DNA from: Pseudonocardia sp. MH-G8
GTDB taxonomy: Bacteria > Actinomycetota > Actinomycetes > Mycobacteriales > Pseudonocardiaceae
Assembly: GCF_002262885.1 (NCBI RefSeq)
Contig: NZ_NKYF01000007.1
Span: 62,001-126,000, forward strand
Length of the DNA: 64,000 nucleotides
Reading direction: 5' to 3'
The notes below the pieces were generated by a model. That model did no database searches and was not told where the DNA came from. It saw only the letters and a list, made by a program, of their open reading frames with translations. A program made the translations under genes and the position numbers. Below are positions 10,170-19,793 of this stretch, piece by piece. Every line of letters starts with the position of its first letter. Within the stretch, counting starts at the first letter, position 1.

Positions 10170-11348
10170 TCACACGGCCGGGCGGGGGCGAGCGCGGCTG
10201 CGGTACGTCAGGTGTCGCAGGAGGGCCTCGAACGGGCCACGCCGCCCGGCGCGGTCCAGGCCGTAGGCGATGACGACGGTGCCCGCCCAGGTGGCGATGG
10301 CGAGCCCGGCGGCGGTGGCGGCGCCCAGCTTCCCGCCGAGGTCGAGCAGCGACGGTTCGGTGGCGACCAGCCAGACCGGTGACTGGGCGATGTAGAAGGT
10401 CATCGAGCGCCGGCCGCACGCGACCAGCCCGGTCGTGACCGGTCCTCGCCGGTCACCGAGTCGGTAGGCGACGAGTGCGATCGCGGCCAGGAACGCGAGC
10501 CCGCCGGCGATCCCGGTGGCCGCCCACACCGCCAGGCCGACCGCGTCGATGCCGGGGGAGGCGGGGCTCCACAGGCCCACTGCCTGAAGGGCCACCGGCT
10601 GCGCGCCGAGCACCGCCACCGGGAACCCGACCAGGGCGAACCGGCGCAGTAGCGGCCGGTAGCGGTCGGGCTGTTCGAGCAGCCGCATCCGCGCGGCCAG
10701 GACTCCGATCAGGACGGACGGTGCGATCCCCACCGCGGCGATCGGCAGCACCGGGAGCGCTGAGATGCGCAGGATCGCGCTGTCGAGCAGGGTGGAACCC
10801 ACGGCGAGTGGTGCGTCGGAGGGGGTCAGGAGCTGGAGCAGGGCGGAGGCAGTGACCCCGAAGACGAGGGTGATCGCCATGACCGTCCACATTCGACGGC
10901 TCGACCAGGACACGACCCCGGCGAACATCACTGCGAACGCACCGTAGGCGCCGATCACGTCCCCGCTGTAGAGCAGGACGACGTGGGCGATGCCGAAGAC
11001 GATCAGCCACGCCCCGCGCCTGCGGATCAGTCGCCGGGCCTGCGCCGGGTCGCCGCCGAGGCCGGTGTAGCGCCGGGTCATCTGCACGAGGCCGTAGCCG
11101 AAGAGGATCCCGAACAGCGGGGCGGCGCGCCCGTCCACGAAGGACGTCAGGAGCCACTGGACGGCGACGTCGACGGGGCCGCCACCGGCAGGTGTGGTGA
11201 GCGAGTTGCCCCCGGCGTGCAGCTGACGGGAGTGGGCCAGCGCGATGAGCAGCAGCATCACGCCCCGCGCGAGGTCCGGCGCCAGCAGGCGTTGCGACAG
11301 CGGCGTGGGTGCGACCGGCCCTGCGACAGGTTGAGGAGACGTGGACAC
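10170..11348 (-). CDS. DUF418 family integral membrane protein
   Basis: A 392-residue polytopic membrane protein with about ten hydrophobic helices. It begins with SQRLLAPDLARGVMLLLIALAH, typical of the DUF418/YeiB group, and its C-terminal half holds the DUF418 region including RSMTFYIAQSPVW. YeiB-like proteins are proposed acyl- or solute-handling membrane enzymes; function is unproven. The GTG at 11348 is chosen because AAGGA lies six bases upstream; the longer frame runs antisense into the peptidase gene. Confidence 0.8.
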   Translation of the reverse strand: MSTSPQPVAGPVAPTPLSQRLLAPDLARGVMLLLIALAHSRQLHAGGNSLTTPAGGGPVDVAVQWLLTSFVDGRAAPLFGILFGYGLVQMTRRYTGLGGDPAQARRLIRRRGAWLIVFGIAHVVLLYSGDVIGAYGAFAVMFAGVVSWSSRRMWTVMAITLVFGVTASALLQLLTPSDAPLAVGSTLLDSAILRISALPVLPIAAVGIAPSVLIGVLAARMRLLEQPDRYRPLLRRFALVGFPVAVLGAQPVALQAVGLWSPASPGIDAVGLAVWAATGIAGGLAFLAAIALVAYRLGDRRGPVTTGLVACGRRSMTFYIAQSPVWLVATEPSLLDLGGKLGAATAAGLAIATWAGTVVIAYGLDRAGRRGPFEALLRHLTYRSRARPRPAV

Positions 11349-11377
11349 GAAGATCCTTACGCGAGGTGGAGCTGCGG

Positions 11378-13621
11378 TCAGACGGGCAGGCTCGGCGGGA
11401 GCGGGGTGAGGCGGTAGGAGGGTGGCTCGGCGCCGTGCAGGTGGCGGACGAAGTAGTCCCAGGTGCGGCGCAGGACGTAGTGCAAGCTGGCGTTGAACAG
11501 GTGCTCGGCGCCGGGGACGACGAGCATGTCGACGTCCTTGTCGGCCTTCACCAGCGCGTCGACCAGGCGCAGGGTCTGGGCGGGCAGGACGTTGTCGTCG
11601 AGCTCGCCGTGGATCAGCAGCAGCCGGCCCTGGAGGTTCGCGGCGAGGTGTGCGTTGTCGAGGTCGCGGCGGGCGTCGTCGTCGAGGTGGCCGTAGTAGC
11701 GCTCGCCCCAGTACGGGTAGTAGCTGCCGATGTCGTTCGGGGTGGCCCGGGCGACGCCGACGCGGAAGAAGTCGGGGTGGGCGAGCAGCGCTCGCGTTGT
11801 GGCGTACCCGCCCCCGGAGCTGCCGGTGATCCCGACCCGGGTGGTGTCCAGCCACCGGTGGCGCTCGCCCAGCCGGCGGATCGCGGCGACGTGGTCGACC
11901 AGGAACCCGGCGGCCGAGAAGTTGCGGTAGGAGTGGTCGTGGAAGGCCTTGCTGCGCCCGGCGGTGCCCCGCCCGTCGACGGCGACGACGGCGAACCCCA
12001 GTGCAGCCAGCGCCTCGGCCTCCCCGGTGAAGGGCGGGGCGTCGAAGGCAGGGGAGGCGCGGTAGACCATCGGCCCGGGGTAGACGTGGTCGATCACCGG
12101 GTAGCGGCGGTCCGGGTCGAACCCGTGCGGCCGCCACAGCAGCCCGTAGATCGGGGTCCGGCCGTCGGCGGCGGTGGCCCGGAACCGTTCCGGCGGTGCC
12201 CAGCCGCGGGAAGCCAGCGCGGCGGTGTCGGGGGCCTCGAGCTCGACCAGTACCCTGCCGTCCCCACCGAGCACCGACGACCGCGGAGGCGTCGCGACGG
12301 TCGAGGCCCGGTCGACGAGGTACCCGCCCTCGGGCGGGCTGATCGCGTCGTGGTCGAGCTCGTCGTCGGTGAGCCGGGTGAACCCTGTCCCGTCCAGGTC
12401 GATGCGGCAGACCTGGCGCAGGTAGGGGTCGGTCTCGGCGAGCCCGTTCGCGAGGAACCAGACCCGGCGGGCGTCCTCGTCGACCCACAGCACGCGGCGC
12501 ACCAGCCACTCGCCCGAGGTGACCTGGACGTGCTTCCCGCCGTCCGGCGAGTAGAGGTACAGGTGCCCCCAGCCGTCGCGCTGGGACCACCAGAGGACCT
12601 CCCCGGAGCCCAGCACCCGCACCTGCGCCGGTTCGACGGTCGACGCGCCCGGGTCGACGCAGGTCCGTCCGGTCTCCTGGACGACGAGCGTGCCGGCCCC
12701 GGTGGCGGGGTCGAGGCGGTGCATCTCGAGGGTCAACGCGTCACGGGAGTACCGCAGGAAGTAGACGGAGTCCCCGACCCACCACCGCGACGCCAGGCCG
12801 GCGGTGTGCACGATCGGGGTCGGCGGATCCTGCTGGTGCACGACGGTGCGAGCGGCCACATCGAGCACCACCCAGGACATCGTCGCGACCTGCTCGTCGC
12901 CCGGCACCGGGTAGCGCAGCCGGTGCTCCACCGGGCGGCCCCCGCCGGCCGGGGCGGACTCCACCAGCACCTGCTCGGGCAGTCCCCGCTGGTCGAGACG
13001 GTGGGTGAACAGCCGGGTGGAATCCGGCGACCACTCGGCGACGAACGGCGGGTCGATGCCCAGCGCCCGCCACTGGAAGATCCCGGCCCAGTCGAGCATC
13101 GCGCCGTAGGAGTGGTCGGGCTCGGCGTCCTCGGTGAGCGCGAACTCCTCGCCGCTGTCCCGTGACCGGACCCAGATGTTCCCGTCGCGGGTGAACGCGG
13201 CCCAGGCCTTGTCCGGGGACACCAGCTCCACCCGGGTGGGCAGCGCCGGCCCCTCGACCCGTTCGCAGGTGCCGTCGCTGCCGGAGAACTCCCAGGTCTC
13301 GTCGAAGGCGAAGAAGCGCACCACGTCCTCGTCGCGTCCGGGGAGCTCGAACTCCGGCAGCACCACCGGCAGGTCTGCGGCGTCCACCGCGTGCCCGGAC
13401 GCCAGCGAGAGCGCGGCCGCGAGCCGGGCGTGGTCGAACGCGTCGCGACGCGTACCCGTCGCCGGGTCGACCAGCACGTGCCGGCCGCCGACCTCGTAGA
13501 CGAAGCGCCGACCGCCGGCGAGCCACTGCGGCACCACGGATGCCGCTGGCACCGCCTGCTTCCGATTCGGCGCGAGCATCGACTCAGCGCGCGCGTAGTC
13601 CTCGGCGCCGATGGAAATCAT
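11378..13621 (-). CDS. S9-family serine peptidase (dipeptidyl-peptidase IV-like)
   Basis: A 747-residue protein with an N-terminal DPP-IV beta-propeller (about residues 90-480) and a C-terminal alpha/beta hydrolase domain. The nucleophile lies in GITGSSGGGY (near residue 600), the acid in HGELDDNV and the His in VPGAEHLFN. The GSSGGG elbow differs from the commoner GWSYGG. No signal peptide is visible, so it is probably cytosolic, removing dipeptides from peptides. The start at 13621 (MISIGAED) has GGGGAACC upstream and is preferred over 13684. It sits between the DUF418 gene and a secreted peptidase. Confidence 0.88.
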   Translation of the reverse strand: MISIGAEDYARAESMLAPNRKQAVPAASVVPQWLAGGRRFVYEVGGRHVLVDPATGTRRDAFDHARLAAALSLASGHAVDAADLPVVLPEFELPGRDEDVVRFFAFDETWEFSGSDGTCERVEGPALPTRVELVSPDKAWAAFTRDGNIWVRSRDSGEEFALTEDAEPDHSYGAMLDWAGIFQWRALGIDPPFVAEWSPDSTRLFTHRLDQRGLPEQVLVESAPAGGGRPVEHRLRYPVPGDEQVATMSWVVLDVAARTVVHQQDPPTPIVHTAGLASRWWVGDSVYFLRYSRDALTLEMHRLDPATGAGTLVVQETGRTCVDPGASTVEPAQVRVLGSGEVLWWSQRDGWGHLYLYSPDGGKHVQVTSGEWLVRRVLWVDEDARRVWFLANGLAETDPYLRQVCRIDLDGTGFTRLTDDELDHDAISPPEGGYLVDRASTVATPPRSSVLGGDGRVLVELEAPDTAALASRGWAPPERFRATAADGRTPIYGLLWRPHGFDPDRRYPVIDHVYPGPMVYRASPAFDAPPFTGEAEALAALGFAVVAVDGRGTAGRSKAFHDHSYRNFSAAGFLVDHVAAIRRLGERHRWLDTTRVGITGSSGGGYATTRALLAHPDFFRVGVARATPNDIGSYYPYWGERYYGHLDDDARRDLDNAHLAANLQGRLLLIHGELDDNVLPAQTLRLVDALVKADKDVDMLVVPGAEHLFNASLHYVLRRTWDYFVRHLHGAEPPSYRLTPLPPSLPV

Positions 13622-13705
13622 TCTTGGTTCCCCCTCGAAGTCCTCGACCGTGTGGTGCCAGGTCGCACCCGGCGGTTGCGGCACAGTCGAACAGCGGTCC
13701 GGCGG

Positions 13706-15259
13706 CTACTGCTCGCAGCGTGCGTCGGCGGGCGGCAGCGCCAGGTCGATCAGGTAGTCGGTTGCGATCTGGTCGACGCACTGGCTCTGCCCCAACAGGG
13801 CGATCCCGTGCTGGGCCCCGTCCACGGTCAGCAGGGCGCCGCCGAGGGTCCGGGCCAGGTTGATGCCGCCCTGGTGGGGTGTCGCCGGGTCACCGGTGAC
13901 CGACGTGACGAGGATCGGCGGCACGTCGACGTCGCCGGTGACGAACGGCCCGGTCCGGCTCGGCGGCTCCGGCCAGGCCGCGCACTCGTGGTAGCTCTCG
14001 GTGACCGGGGTGCCGTCGTCCATGATCGGAGCGGCCTCCCGGACCTGGCGGAGCTGGTCGGCCTGCTCGGCCGGGGTGCGCCGGTCCCAGTCCATGCACC
14101 GGATCGAGCGGAACGACTCGAGCAGGCTGCCGTAGTGGCCGTCGGGGCCGCGCTGGGCGTACAGGTCGTGCAGCGCCAGCAGGATGTCGCCTCGCCCGTC
14201 CGCCACCTGCGCCAGCCCCCGCACGACGATCGGCCACAGGTCCTCGGAGTACATCCCGGCGAACACCCCGGTCACGGCGTCCTCGTAGGTCAGGTCGCGT
14301 CCGTCGGTGGTCGGCACGGGGTCGTCCTGCAGCGGGCGCAGGAGTGCGTGGTAGGTCTCGACCGCCCGGGTCGGGTCGGTGCCCAGCGGGCAGTCGGGGC
14401 CGCTGGTGCACTGCGCGGCCATCCCGTCGAAGGCTCGCTGGATTCCCGCGGCCTGGGACACCGTGAACTCGACGCCGGACAGCTCGGGGTCGATGGCGCC
14501 GTCGAGGAGCATGGCCCGCAGGTTGTCCGGGAACGTCTCGGCGTACACCGCGCCGAGCTCGGTGCCGTAGCTGTAGCCGAGGAAGGACAGCTGCTCGTCG
14601 CCCAACACCGCGCGCAGCACGTCCAGGTCCTGGACGGTCTCCCGGGTACCGATGTGGGCCAGCGCCTGCTCGCCGCCCACGCTGTCGGCGCAGCGCAGCG
14701 CGATCGTCTCCGCCGCCCGCGCGTCGGGGACGTCCTCAGGGACGAGGGTGCCGTTGAAGCCGTCGCCGCGGTCGTCCTCGACGCTGGTGAAGCAGTCCAC
14801 CCGGGGTGTGGTGGCACCCACGCCGCGGGGGTCGAAGCCGACGATGTCGAACCGCTCCCCGATCGGCGTCGGGTCCAAGGTCGGCGCCATCGTTGCGATG
14901 TGGCTCATCCCCGAACCACCGGGGCCGCCCGGGTTGACGACCAGCGATCCGATCCGCTCGCCCCGGGCCTTCATCCGCAGCAGGGCGATCTCGGCCCGGG
15001 GGCCGTCGGGGTCGGCGTAGTCGAGCGGGACCTGCATCCGGGCGCAGTCGAACCGCTCGTTCGCGAACAGCGCCTCGTCGGCAAGCTTCGTCGCGTACGG
15101 GGCGCACGGCTCGAACGCGAGCTGCTGGTCGTGGAACTGCGTCAGGTCCGGTGCCGGCACCCGGGGTTCCCCGGCCGTGCCCGGCTGGGCGCAGGCCGTC
15201 GCCAGCAACAGTGGCAGTCCCACCGCTGCGAGCGTCATCCGGATGCTTCGTCGCTGCAC
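13706..15259 (-). CDS. Exported alpha/beta hydrolase (TAP-like tripeptidyl aminopeptidase family)
   Basis: A 517-residue protein with a signal sequence (charged RRSIRM, hydrophobic GLPLLLATAC) and a possible lipobox Cys, so it is exported and perhaps lipid-anchored. The nucleophile elbow GYSYGTELG lies near residue 230, an oxyanion-type NPGGPGGSG near residue 105, and a TAP C-terminal domain ends the protein. Relatives release N-terminal tripeptides or act as proline iminopeptidases. The GTG at 15259 follows GAGGAAGC, an acceptable ribosome site. It is 84 bases upstream of the S9 peptidase, suggesting a peptide-use operon. Confidence 0.85.
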   Translation of the reverse strand: MQRRSIRMTLAAVGLPLLLATACAQPGTAGEPRVPAPDLTQFHDQQLAFEPCAPYATKLADEALFANERFDCARMQVPLDYADPDGPRAEIALLRMKARGERIGSLVVNPGGPGGSGMSHIATMAPTLDPTPIGERFDIVGFDPRGVGATTPRVDCFTSVEDDRGDGFNGTLVPEDVPDARAAETIALRCADSVGGEQALAHIGTRETVQDLDVLRAVLGDEQLSFLGYSYGTELGAVYAETFPDNLRAMLLDGAIDPELSGVEFTVSQAAGIQRAFDGMAAQCTSGPDCPLGTDPTRAVETYHALLRPLQDDPVPTTDGRDLTYEDAVTGVFAGMYSEDLWPIVVRGLAQVADGRGDILLALHDLYAQRGPDGHYGSLLESFRSIRCMDWDRRTPAEQADQLRQVREAAPIMDDGTPVTESYHECAAWPEPPSRTGPFVTGDVDVPPILVTSVTGDPATPHQGGINLARTLGGALLTVDGAQHGIALLGQSQCVDQIATDYLIDLALPPADARCEQ

Positions 15260-15762
15260 GCTTCCTCTTTCGTTCGTTCGGGCGGGCACGGTGTCGATCA
15301 CTGGTGCGAACTCCAGCAGACGAGATGCCGTAGCGGCATCCTCAACCCCCGAACAGGTGGTTCCAGCCGGGTTCCACTCTCCGGGGAGTCCCGGGGCTCG
15401 CCGCGAACGTAGGGCGGCCGGCTGGTTCCGCGGGTCCGTCGAAAGGACAAAACCGCACGACCGAAGGCGGAGGACGGTGCGCCGTCCGGCCGACGTCGCC
15501 ACTGGCGGACCGTGACCGAGGACCATATATGTACTGTTTGGTACTTAAGTGTTGCATTGGTTCGGTCCGCTCGATGCGGAAGTCGATCGGCGCGTGACTC
15601 GGAGGAGTGCTCGACGACCGGGCTGCCCTGGAAGGGGTCTTGTTCGTGCTCTCGACCGGGTGCCGACGCCGCGACCTGGCGCCTGTGGGCCCGGCCCGAC
15701 GGACCGCGAGGTTCGTCGGGGAGACTGGGGCCAGTGCCCGCCCTCCCGACCTGGAGTCTTTG
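15260..15762. other. Intergenic stretch with AT-rich operator-like site and IS scrap
   Basis: No intact gene. An unusually AT-rich patch at about 15527-15556 holds GTACTGTTTGGTAC, a quasi-palindrome of the sort bound by TetR proteins, though no TetR gene adjoins it. A short plus-strand IS5-type transposase fragment follows at 15607. The rest has no recognisable content. Confidence 0.5.
15607..15687 (+). pseudogene. IS5-type transposase N-terminal scrap
   Basis: The frame reads LDDRAALEGVLFVLSTGC followed by RRRDLAP, matching the start of IS5-family (DUF4096) transposases, where DRAALEGILFVLRTG-WRDLP is typical. About 27 residues survive directly upstream of the cold-shock gene; no inverted repeats were identified. 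Confidence 0.6.
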
Positions 15763-16710
15763 ATGCCGCAAGGGACCGTCCGTTGGTTCGACGCCGAACG
15801 GGGTTTCGGCTTCCTCGCGCCCGAGGACGGCTCGCCGGACGTGTTCGTGCACGCCTCCGAGATCGTCGGGGACGGCGGTGTGAAAGTGCTCCGCGAGGGC
15901 CAGGCCGTCGTGTTCGAGGTCGGCGAGAACGACCGCGGGCCGCAGGCGTTGCGCGTTCGCGTCACCGCCGACGCGGTCACCGGTAGCGCCGTGGGCCTGC
16001 TCGGCACCGTCAACTGGTACGAGCCGGGCAAGGGGTACGGCTTCGCGTCGCCGGACGGCGGCGGCGCCGACATCTTCGTGCACAGCTCCGCCATCGTGAC
16101 CGGCGGCGTGGTCACCGAGGGGCAGCGGGTGGCCTTCCTGATCGTCGAGGGCGAGCGCGGCCCGCAGGCCGGGCACGTGATCCCGCTGGGAGCGGGAGCC
16201 GGCCTACCCGCTGCGGCCGGCACCACAGACGGCGCCGACGGCACGGTGGCCTGGTACGACGAGGACAAGGGCTTCGGCTTCATCAACCCCGACTCCGGCG
16301 CCGGGGACGTCTTCGTCCACGCCCGGGCCCTGGCCGAGGGGCTGACGTGGCTCACGGAGGGCGACCGCGTCGCCTACGAGGTGGCCAGTGGAGACAAGGG
16401 CCCGCAGGCCCGCGACGTGCAGCTGGTCCGGGGCGCCGAGCCCCAGACTGCGCCGCAGCGGTCGGCACCTGCCGAGGCCGCAGGGCCGGTGGCGCGGGAC
16501 GTGCCCGCACGAGGCGGCGAGGGCGTCGTCGCGCGCTACGACGGCGACCGCGGCTTCGGTTTCATCACCCCGGACGCAGGCGGCGACGATCTCTTCGTCC
16601 ACGTGTCCGTGATCATGGGGTCGGAGCCGCTGCAGAAGGGTGACCGGGTCCGGTACGCGGTGCGTCAGAGCGACCGGGGCCCGCAGGCCGACCGCGTCGA
16701 ACGCCTCTGA
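15763..16710 (+). CDS. Protein of four tandem cold-shock domains
   Basis: A 315-residue protein composed of four cold-shock (OB-fold) domains at about residues 1-70, 80-150, 160-230 and 250-315. Each has an RNP1-like motif (RGFGFLAP, KGYGFASP, KGFGFINP, RGFGFITP), an RNP2-like motif (DVFVHAS, DIFVHSS, DVFVHAR, DLFVHVS) and a closing RGPQA or KGPQA. Single-domain CspA proteins bind single-stranded nucleic acid; four linked domains should bind a longer RNA with higher avidity. The ATG follows TGGAG at suitable spacing. Linkers rich in Ala and Pro separate domains three and four. Confidence 0.9.
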   Translation: MPQGTVRWFDAERGFGFLAPEDGSPDVFVHASEIVGDGGVKVLREGQAVVFEVGENDRGPQALRVRVTADAVTGSAVGLLGTVNWYEPGKGYGFASPDGGGADIFVHSSAIVTGGVVTEGQRVAFLIVEGERGPQAGHVIPLGAGAGLPAAAGTTDGADGTVAWYDEDKGFGFINPDSGAGDVFVHARALAEGLTWLTEGDRVAYEVASGDKGPQARDVQLVRGAEPQTAPQRSAPAEAAGPVARDVPARGGEGVVARYDGDRGFGFITPDAGGDDLFVHVSVIMGSEPLQKGDRVRYAVRQSDRGPQADRVERL

Positions 16711-16867
16711 AGAGGCGGCCCCACCGAGGGCTGATCACTTCCCGACGAGAGTGCTCGTCCGTCCCCGTCGATGGTGCCGTCGGCAACGCGACTGCAGTCT
16801 GCTCCCGGAGATCGATCTCCCTCGTGGTGACGGGGGCCCGTGGGTTGCCCGCGACCGCGCCCGGGCG

Positions 16868-17722
16868 TTACGCCGCCCCGCGGCTGAGCAGGGCGGTGAT
16901 CGTCCGGGAGACTTCGGCGGGCCCGGGCATCGCGGCGATCTCGTCGCGGAGCTCGCACGCGTTGGCGCGCAGGTGCCGATCGTGCAGGAGGCGGTGCAGC
17001 ACGTCACGGGTGATGCCGCGGGCGGGCACGGCCAAGCCTGCGCCGGAGCCGGAGACCACTGCGGAGTTGTGGCGCCGGTCTCCGCTGCCAGGTACAGCGA
17101 GTTGAGGTATTCCGGCGGCGAGCGCGCCGAGGGTGGTGCCGGCGCCGCCGTGGTGCGCCACTGCGGTGGCGTGCGGGAGTACTGCCGCGAGCGGCACCCA
17201 GCCGGTGGTGCGCACCGCCGGCGGGACCGTCAGGTTCGACGGGGGGCGCACGAGCACCACTTCGGCGTCGAGTCCGGCCGCGGCGGCGAGAACGGGTTGC
17301 AGGTGCGCGGCGCCGCCTGCCCCGGCGATGGTGCTGTGGGTGACGATGAGCCGAGGCCGCGCGGGAGGCCGGCGCAGCCATTCGGGCACCTCGCCGGTGC
17401 CCGACCACGGCACCGGGCGCAGCGGGTGGCCGGGCCTGCCGGTGGCCAGGCTCGGGGGCAGGTTGTTCAGTCGTGATGCAGGTGGAGGAAGGCGACGTAC
17501 CCCGTGGCGGCGTGCGGCGCGGCGCAGGTGCGGGCTCGCGGCGGTGGCCGCGATCAGCTCCTGCCCGTCGAAACAGACGATCAACCCCGCAGCAGGCAGG
17601 CGCGGATCCGCGCGGACACGTTGCACACCGTGCGTTGCGGGCCAGACACAGATCGAAGCTATGGCGGTGGGGCCAACAATGGGCCGACCCCGCCCGGGGC
17701 CCTGCGCCGGCCAGGTGACCAC
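16868..17722 (-). pseudogene. Family-1 glycosyltransferase, N-terminally decayed
   Basis: The C-terminal two-thirds resembles macrolide-type glycosyltransferases: LPPSLATGRPGHPLRPVPW, then LIVTHSTIAG, and a donor-binding region with AVAHHGGAGTTLGALAAGIPQ. The N-terminal acceptor domain is short and unconvincing (MVTWPAQGPGRG then unrelated sequence), and total length is 284 residues against about 400 for the family. The start and roughly the first 100 residues appear deleted or frameshifted. It is unlikely to be active. Confidence 0.6.
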
Positions 17723-17883
17723 GCTGCCGGCGGCGGCACCTCAGGGTCGGTCGCAGTGACGGCCGGGGAAGGGTCACCGTGGTGGGGTGAGATGGCGGCG
17801 ATTCCCGGTGAGGGCTTGTCGGGCACGCGGCTTGATGAGTCCGGGAAGGGCTGGGGCGGCGTAGGCGGGGCGCTGCCCCGCAG

Positions 17884-18876
17884 CTAGGGCTGCTGGCCGG
17901 TGGGCATCACGGTCGTGTCGCTCGGAGCGGGCTGCGGCGCTTCGGAAAGGACCATGACACCGCCTGCGATGGCTGCCCCGAGCAGCACGGCCGCGGCCAG
18001 CGGCGTCACCGCCCAGCCGCGCCGGCGGTGACGGGTGTGCCGGGGTGCGCTCGCCGGACGCGCGACCAGCGCCGTGGCGACCTGGTCGGCGGTGGGCCGG
18101 CGTTGCGGCTCGAGATCTGTCATGGCCACGAGGAGCTCGCCCAACTCGGCGGGCAACCCGTCGGGCACCCGAGGGGAGCGGTGCAGCCGAGCGATCGCTG
18201 ACTCCACCGCGCCACCTGGGTACTCGCGGTGCCCGGTCAGGGCCTCCAGCAGCACCAGGCCCAGCGCGTACACGTCCGCGGCCGGGCCGACCTGCTCGCC
18301 GCGCGCCTGCTCGGGTGCGAGATAAGCGGCGGTGCCGACCACGGAGCCGTTCGTCGTCGCGGCGGTGCCGTCGAAGGCGCGAGCGATACCGAAGTCGGCG
18401 AGGCGGGCTCGGCCATCGTTTCCCAGCAGGACGTTGGCGGGTTTCACATCACGGTGGATGAACTCCCGGCTGTGTACGTGGGCGAGCGCCGCGGCCAGCT
18501 GCCGGCCCAAGCGGCGTACGGCGTCGGGGTGCAGTGGTGGGCCGGCGCGGATTCGGCCGGCCAGTGTGGGCCCTTCCACCAGGTCGGTCACCACGAACGG
18601 GCGGCCCTGCTCGGTGCCGCCGCCGAGCAACCCGACCAGGCCGGGATGGCGCAGCCTGGCGAGCGCCGTCATCTCCCTGCGCTGCTGGCGCAGCTCCAGC
18701 GCCGACATGCCGGGAGGGAACTGCTTGACCGCCACCGACACGCCGCGGCGCAGGTCACAGGCCCGGCGCACCACCGCGGAGGACCCGACCCCGATCACCG
18801 GGCCCAGCTCGTACCGGCCGGCGAGCAGGCACGACTTCGGATCGCCGGCAGCTGGCTGGTCGAGATCCACTTTCAT
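17884..18876 (-). CDS. Membrane-anchored Ser/Thr protein kinase
   Basis: A 330-residue PknB-type kinase. The glycine loop is GVGSSAVV, Lys51 lies in VAVKQF, the catalytic loop HRDVKPANVLL holds Asp143, and DFG starts at 161. A single transmembrane helix (about residues 285-308) ends in a short extracellular tail without PASTA or other sensor repeats. The start ATG 18876 has GGGGGAA upstream and is preferred over ATG 18903. It stands alone; substrates cannot be inferred. Confidence 0.9.
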   Translation of the reverse strand: MKVDLDQPAAGDPKSCLLAGRYELGPVIGVGSSAVVRRACDLRRGVSVAVKQFPPGMSALELRQQRREMTALARLRHPGLVGLLGGGTEQGRPFVVTDLVEGPTLAGRIRAGPPLHPDAVRRLGRQLAAALAHVHSREFIHRDVKPANVLLGNDGRARLADFGIARAFDGTAATTNGSVVGTAAYLAPEQARGEQVGPAADVYALGLVLLEALTGHREYPGGAVESAIARLHRSPRVPDGLPAELGELLVAMTDLEPQRRPTADQVATALVARPASAPRHTRHRRRGWAVTPLAAAVLLGAAIAGGVMVLSEAPQPAPSDTTVMPTGQQP

Positions 18877-19155
18877 CTCGTTCCCCCGATCGGGTCCTTT
18901 CATGCGCGATCGCAGAACTTCCTCTGTGTGCGAGGGGGTGTCGCATGCCCCGCCTGACTGCTGGTGCGTACGCGACCATCCGGGAGCACAGCGGTGTAGA
19001 TGACAGGATCGGGCACGCAGGACCTGCGAACCCGGACGGGTCGACGACCTGTAGGAAGACCCCTTGGCCGCACAGGGCTCGACCTGCGGCCGTAGCCGGG
19101 CAGCGCGAGGGAAGGCCGCCGACGCCAGTCGTCGCCGCCGTGGGACCGCGGTCGG

Positions 19156-19743
19156 TCAGCTGCTCGCGTCCGCCTCTTCACCCGGCCGGATGGCGGCTGT
19201 CAGCATGCGCACGAGCTGCTCCACACCCACCTGCCATTTGTCTTTCGGGAGGTGGCCGCTGAGCTCCATACCTGCGATGCCATGCGCGGTGCACATGACG
19301 AGGGCCCCGTAGCGAGCGGCGTCGGGATCGCCGACCACGTCCGCGACGAGACCGAGGAACTCGTTCTCGAGCCGGCCCGCGGCCGTGGCGGTGGCCGAGG
19401 TGTTCGCCGGGGTGCTGAACATCAGCGCGTAGAGGTGCGGCTGCCGGCGAGCGACGTCGATGAGCGCCAGGACGGCGCGCTCGAGCCGCGCGGCCGGAGC
19501 GACGTCGAGGTCTGCGCGGAGCCGCTGTACGTCGGCGGCCAGCGCGTCCCATGCGTTGATCGCGAGCTGCGCCAGCAGATGCTCCTTGTTCTCGAAGTGC
19601 CCGTAGGGGGCACCGCGGCTGACTCCGGCCCGCGCCCCCACAGCACGCAGGGTCACCGCGTCGGGCCCTCCTGCGTCGAGCAGTTCGGAAGCAGCGCGAA
19701 CCAGAGTTCGCCGGGTCGCCGCAGCAGTCTCGGCTCGTGTCAC
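19156..19743 (-). CDS. TetR/AcrR family regulator
   Basis: A 195-residue regulator with an N-terminal HTH (TLRAVGARAGVSRGAPYGHF, about residues 30-50) and a helical ligand domain ending in a WHG/TetR_C-type region. It is divergent from a SnoaL-like protein and an SDR. Two TGACANTGTCA palindromes lie in the shared 50-base promoter space, making autorepression and control of the SnoaL-SDR pair likely. The GTG at 19743 is chosen: a TATAGT -10-like box on the minus strand (19756-19751) leaves almost no leader. Confidence 0.85.
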   Translation of the reverse strand: MTRAETAAATRRTLVRAASELLDAGGPDAVTLRAVGARAGVSRGAPYGHFENKEHLLAQLAINAWDALAADVQRLRADLDVAPAARLERAVLALIDVARRQPHLYALMFSTPANTSATATAAGRLENEFLGLVADVVGDPDAARYGALVMCTAHGIAGMELSGHLPKDKWQVGVEQLVRMLTAAIRPGEEADASS

Positions 19744-19758
19744 GCCGCCCACTATAGT

Positions 19759-19769
19759 TGACAGTGTCA
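19759..19769. promoter_or_regulatory. TetR operator candidate 1 (TGACANTGTCA)
   Basis: TGACAGTGTCA is a perfect 5+1+5 palindrome, just upstream of the minus-strand -10-like TATAGT. An identical-type site lies 36 bases away, centre to centre. Confidence 0.7.
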
Positions 19770-19793
19770 TCCGAGTGGGACACGCTGGTCGGC

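Noticed and set aside
11309..13165. 618-residue plus-strand protein
   Set aside because: Antisense shadow of the S9 peptidase, which has clear domains and catalytic motifs on the minus strand.
13391..15412. 673-residue plus-strand protein
   Set aside because: It is an antisense shadow of the exported peptidase and S9 peptidase start; composition is Val/Arg/Gly-rich without family motifs.
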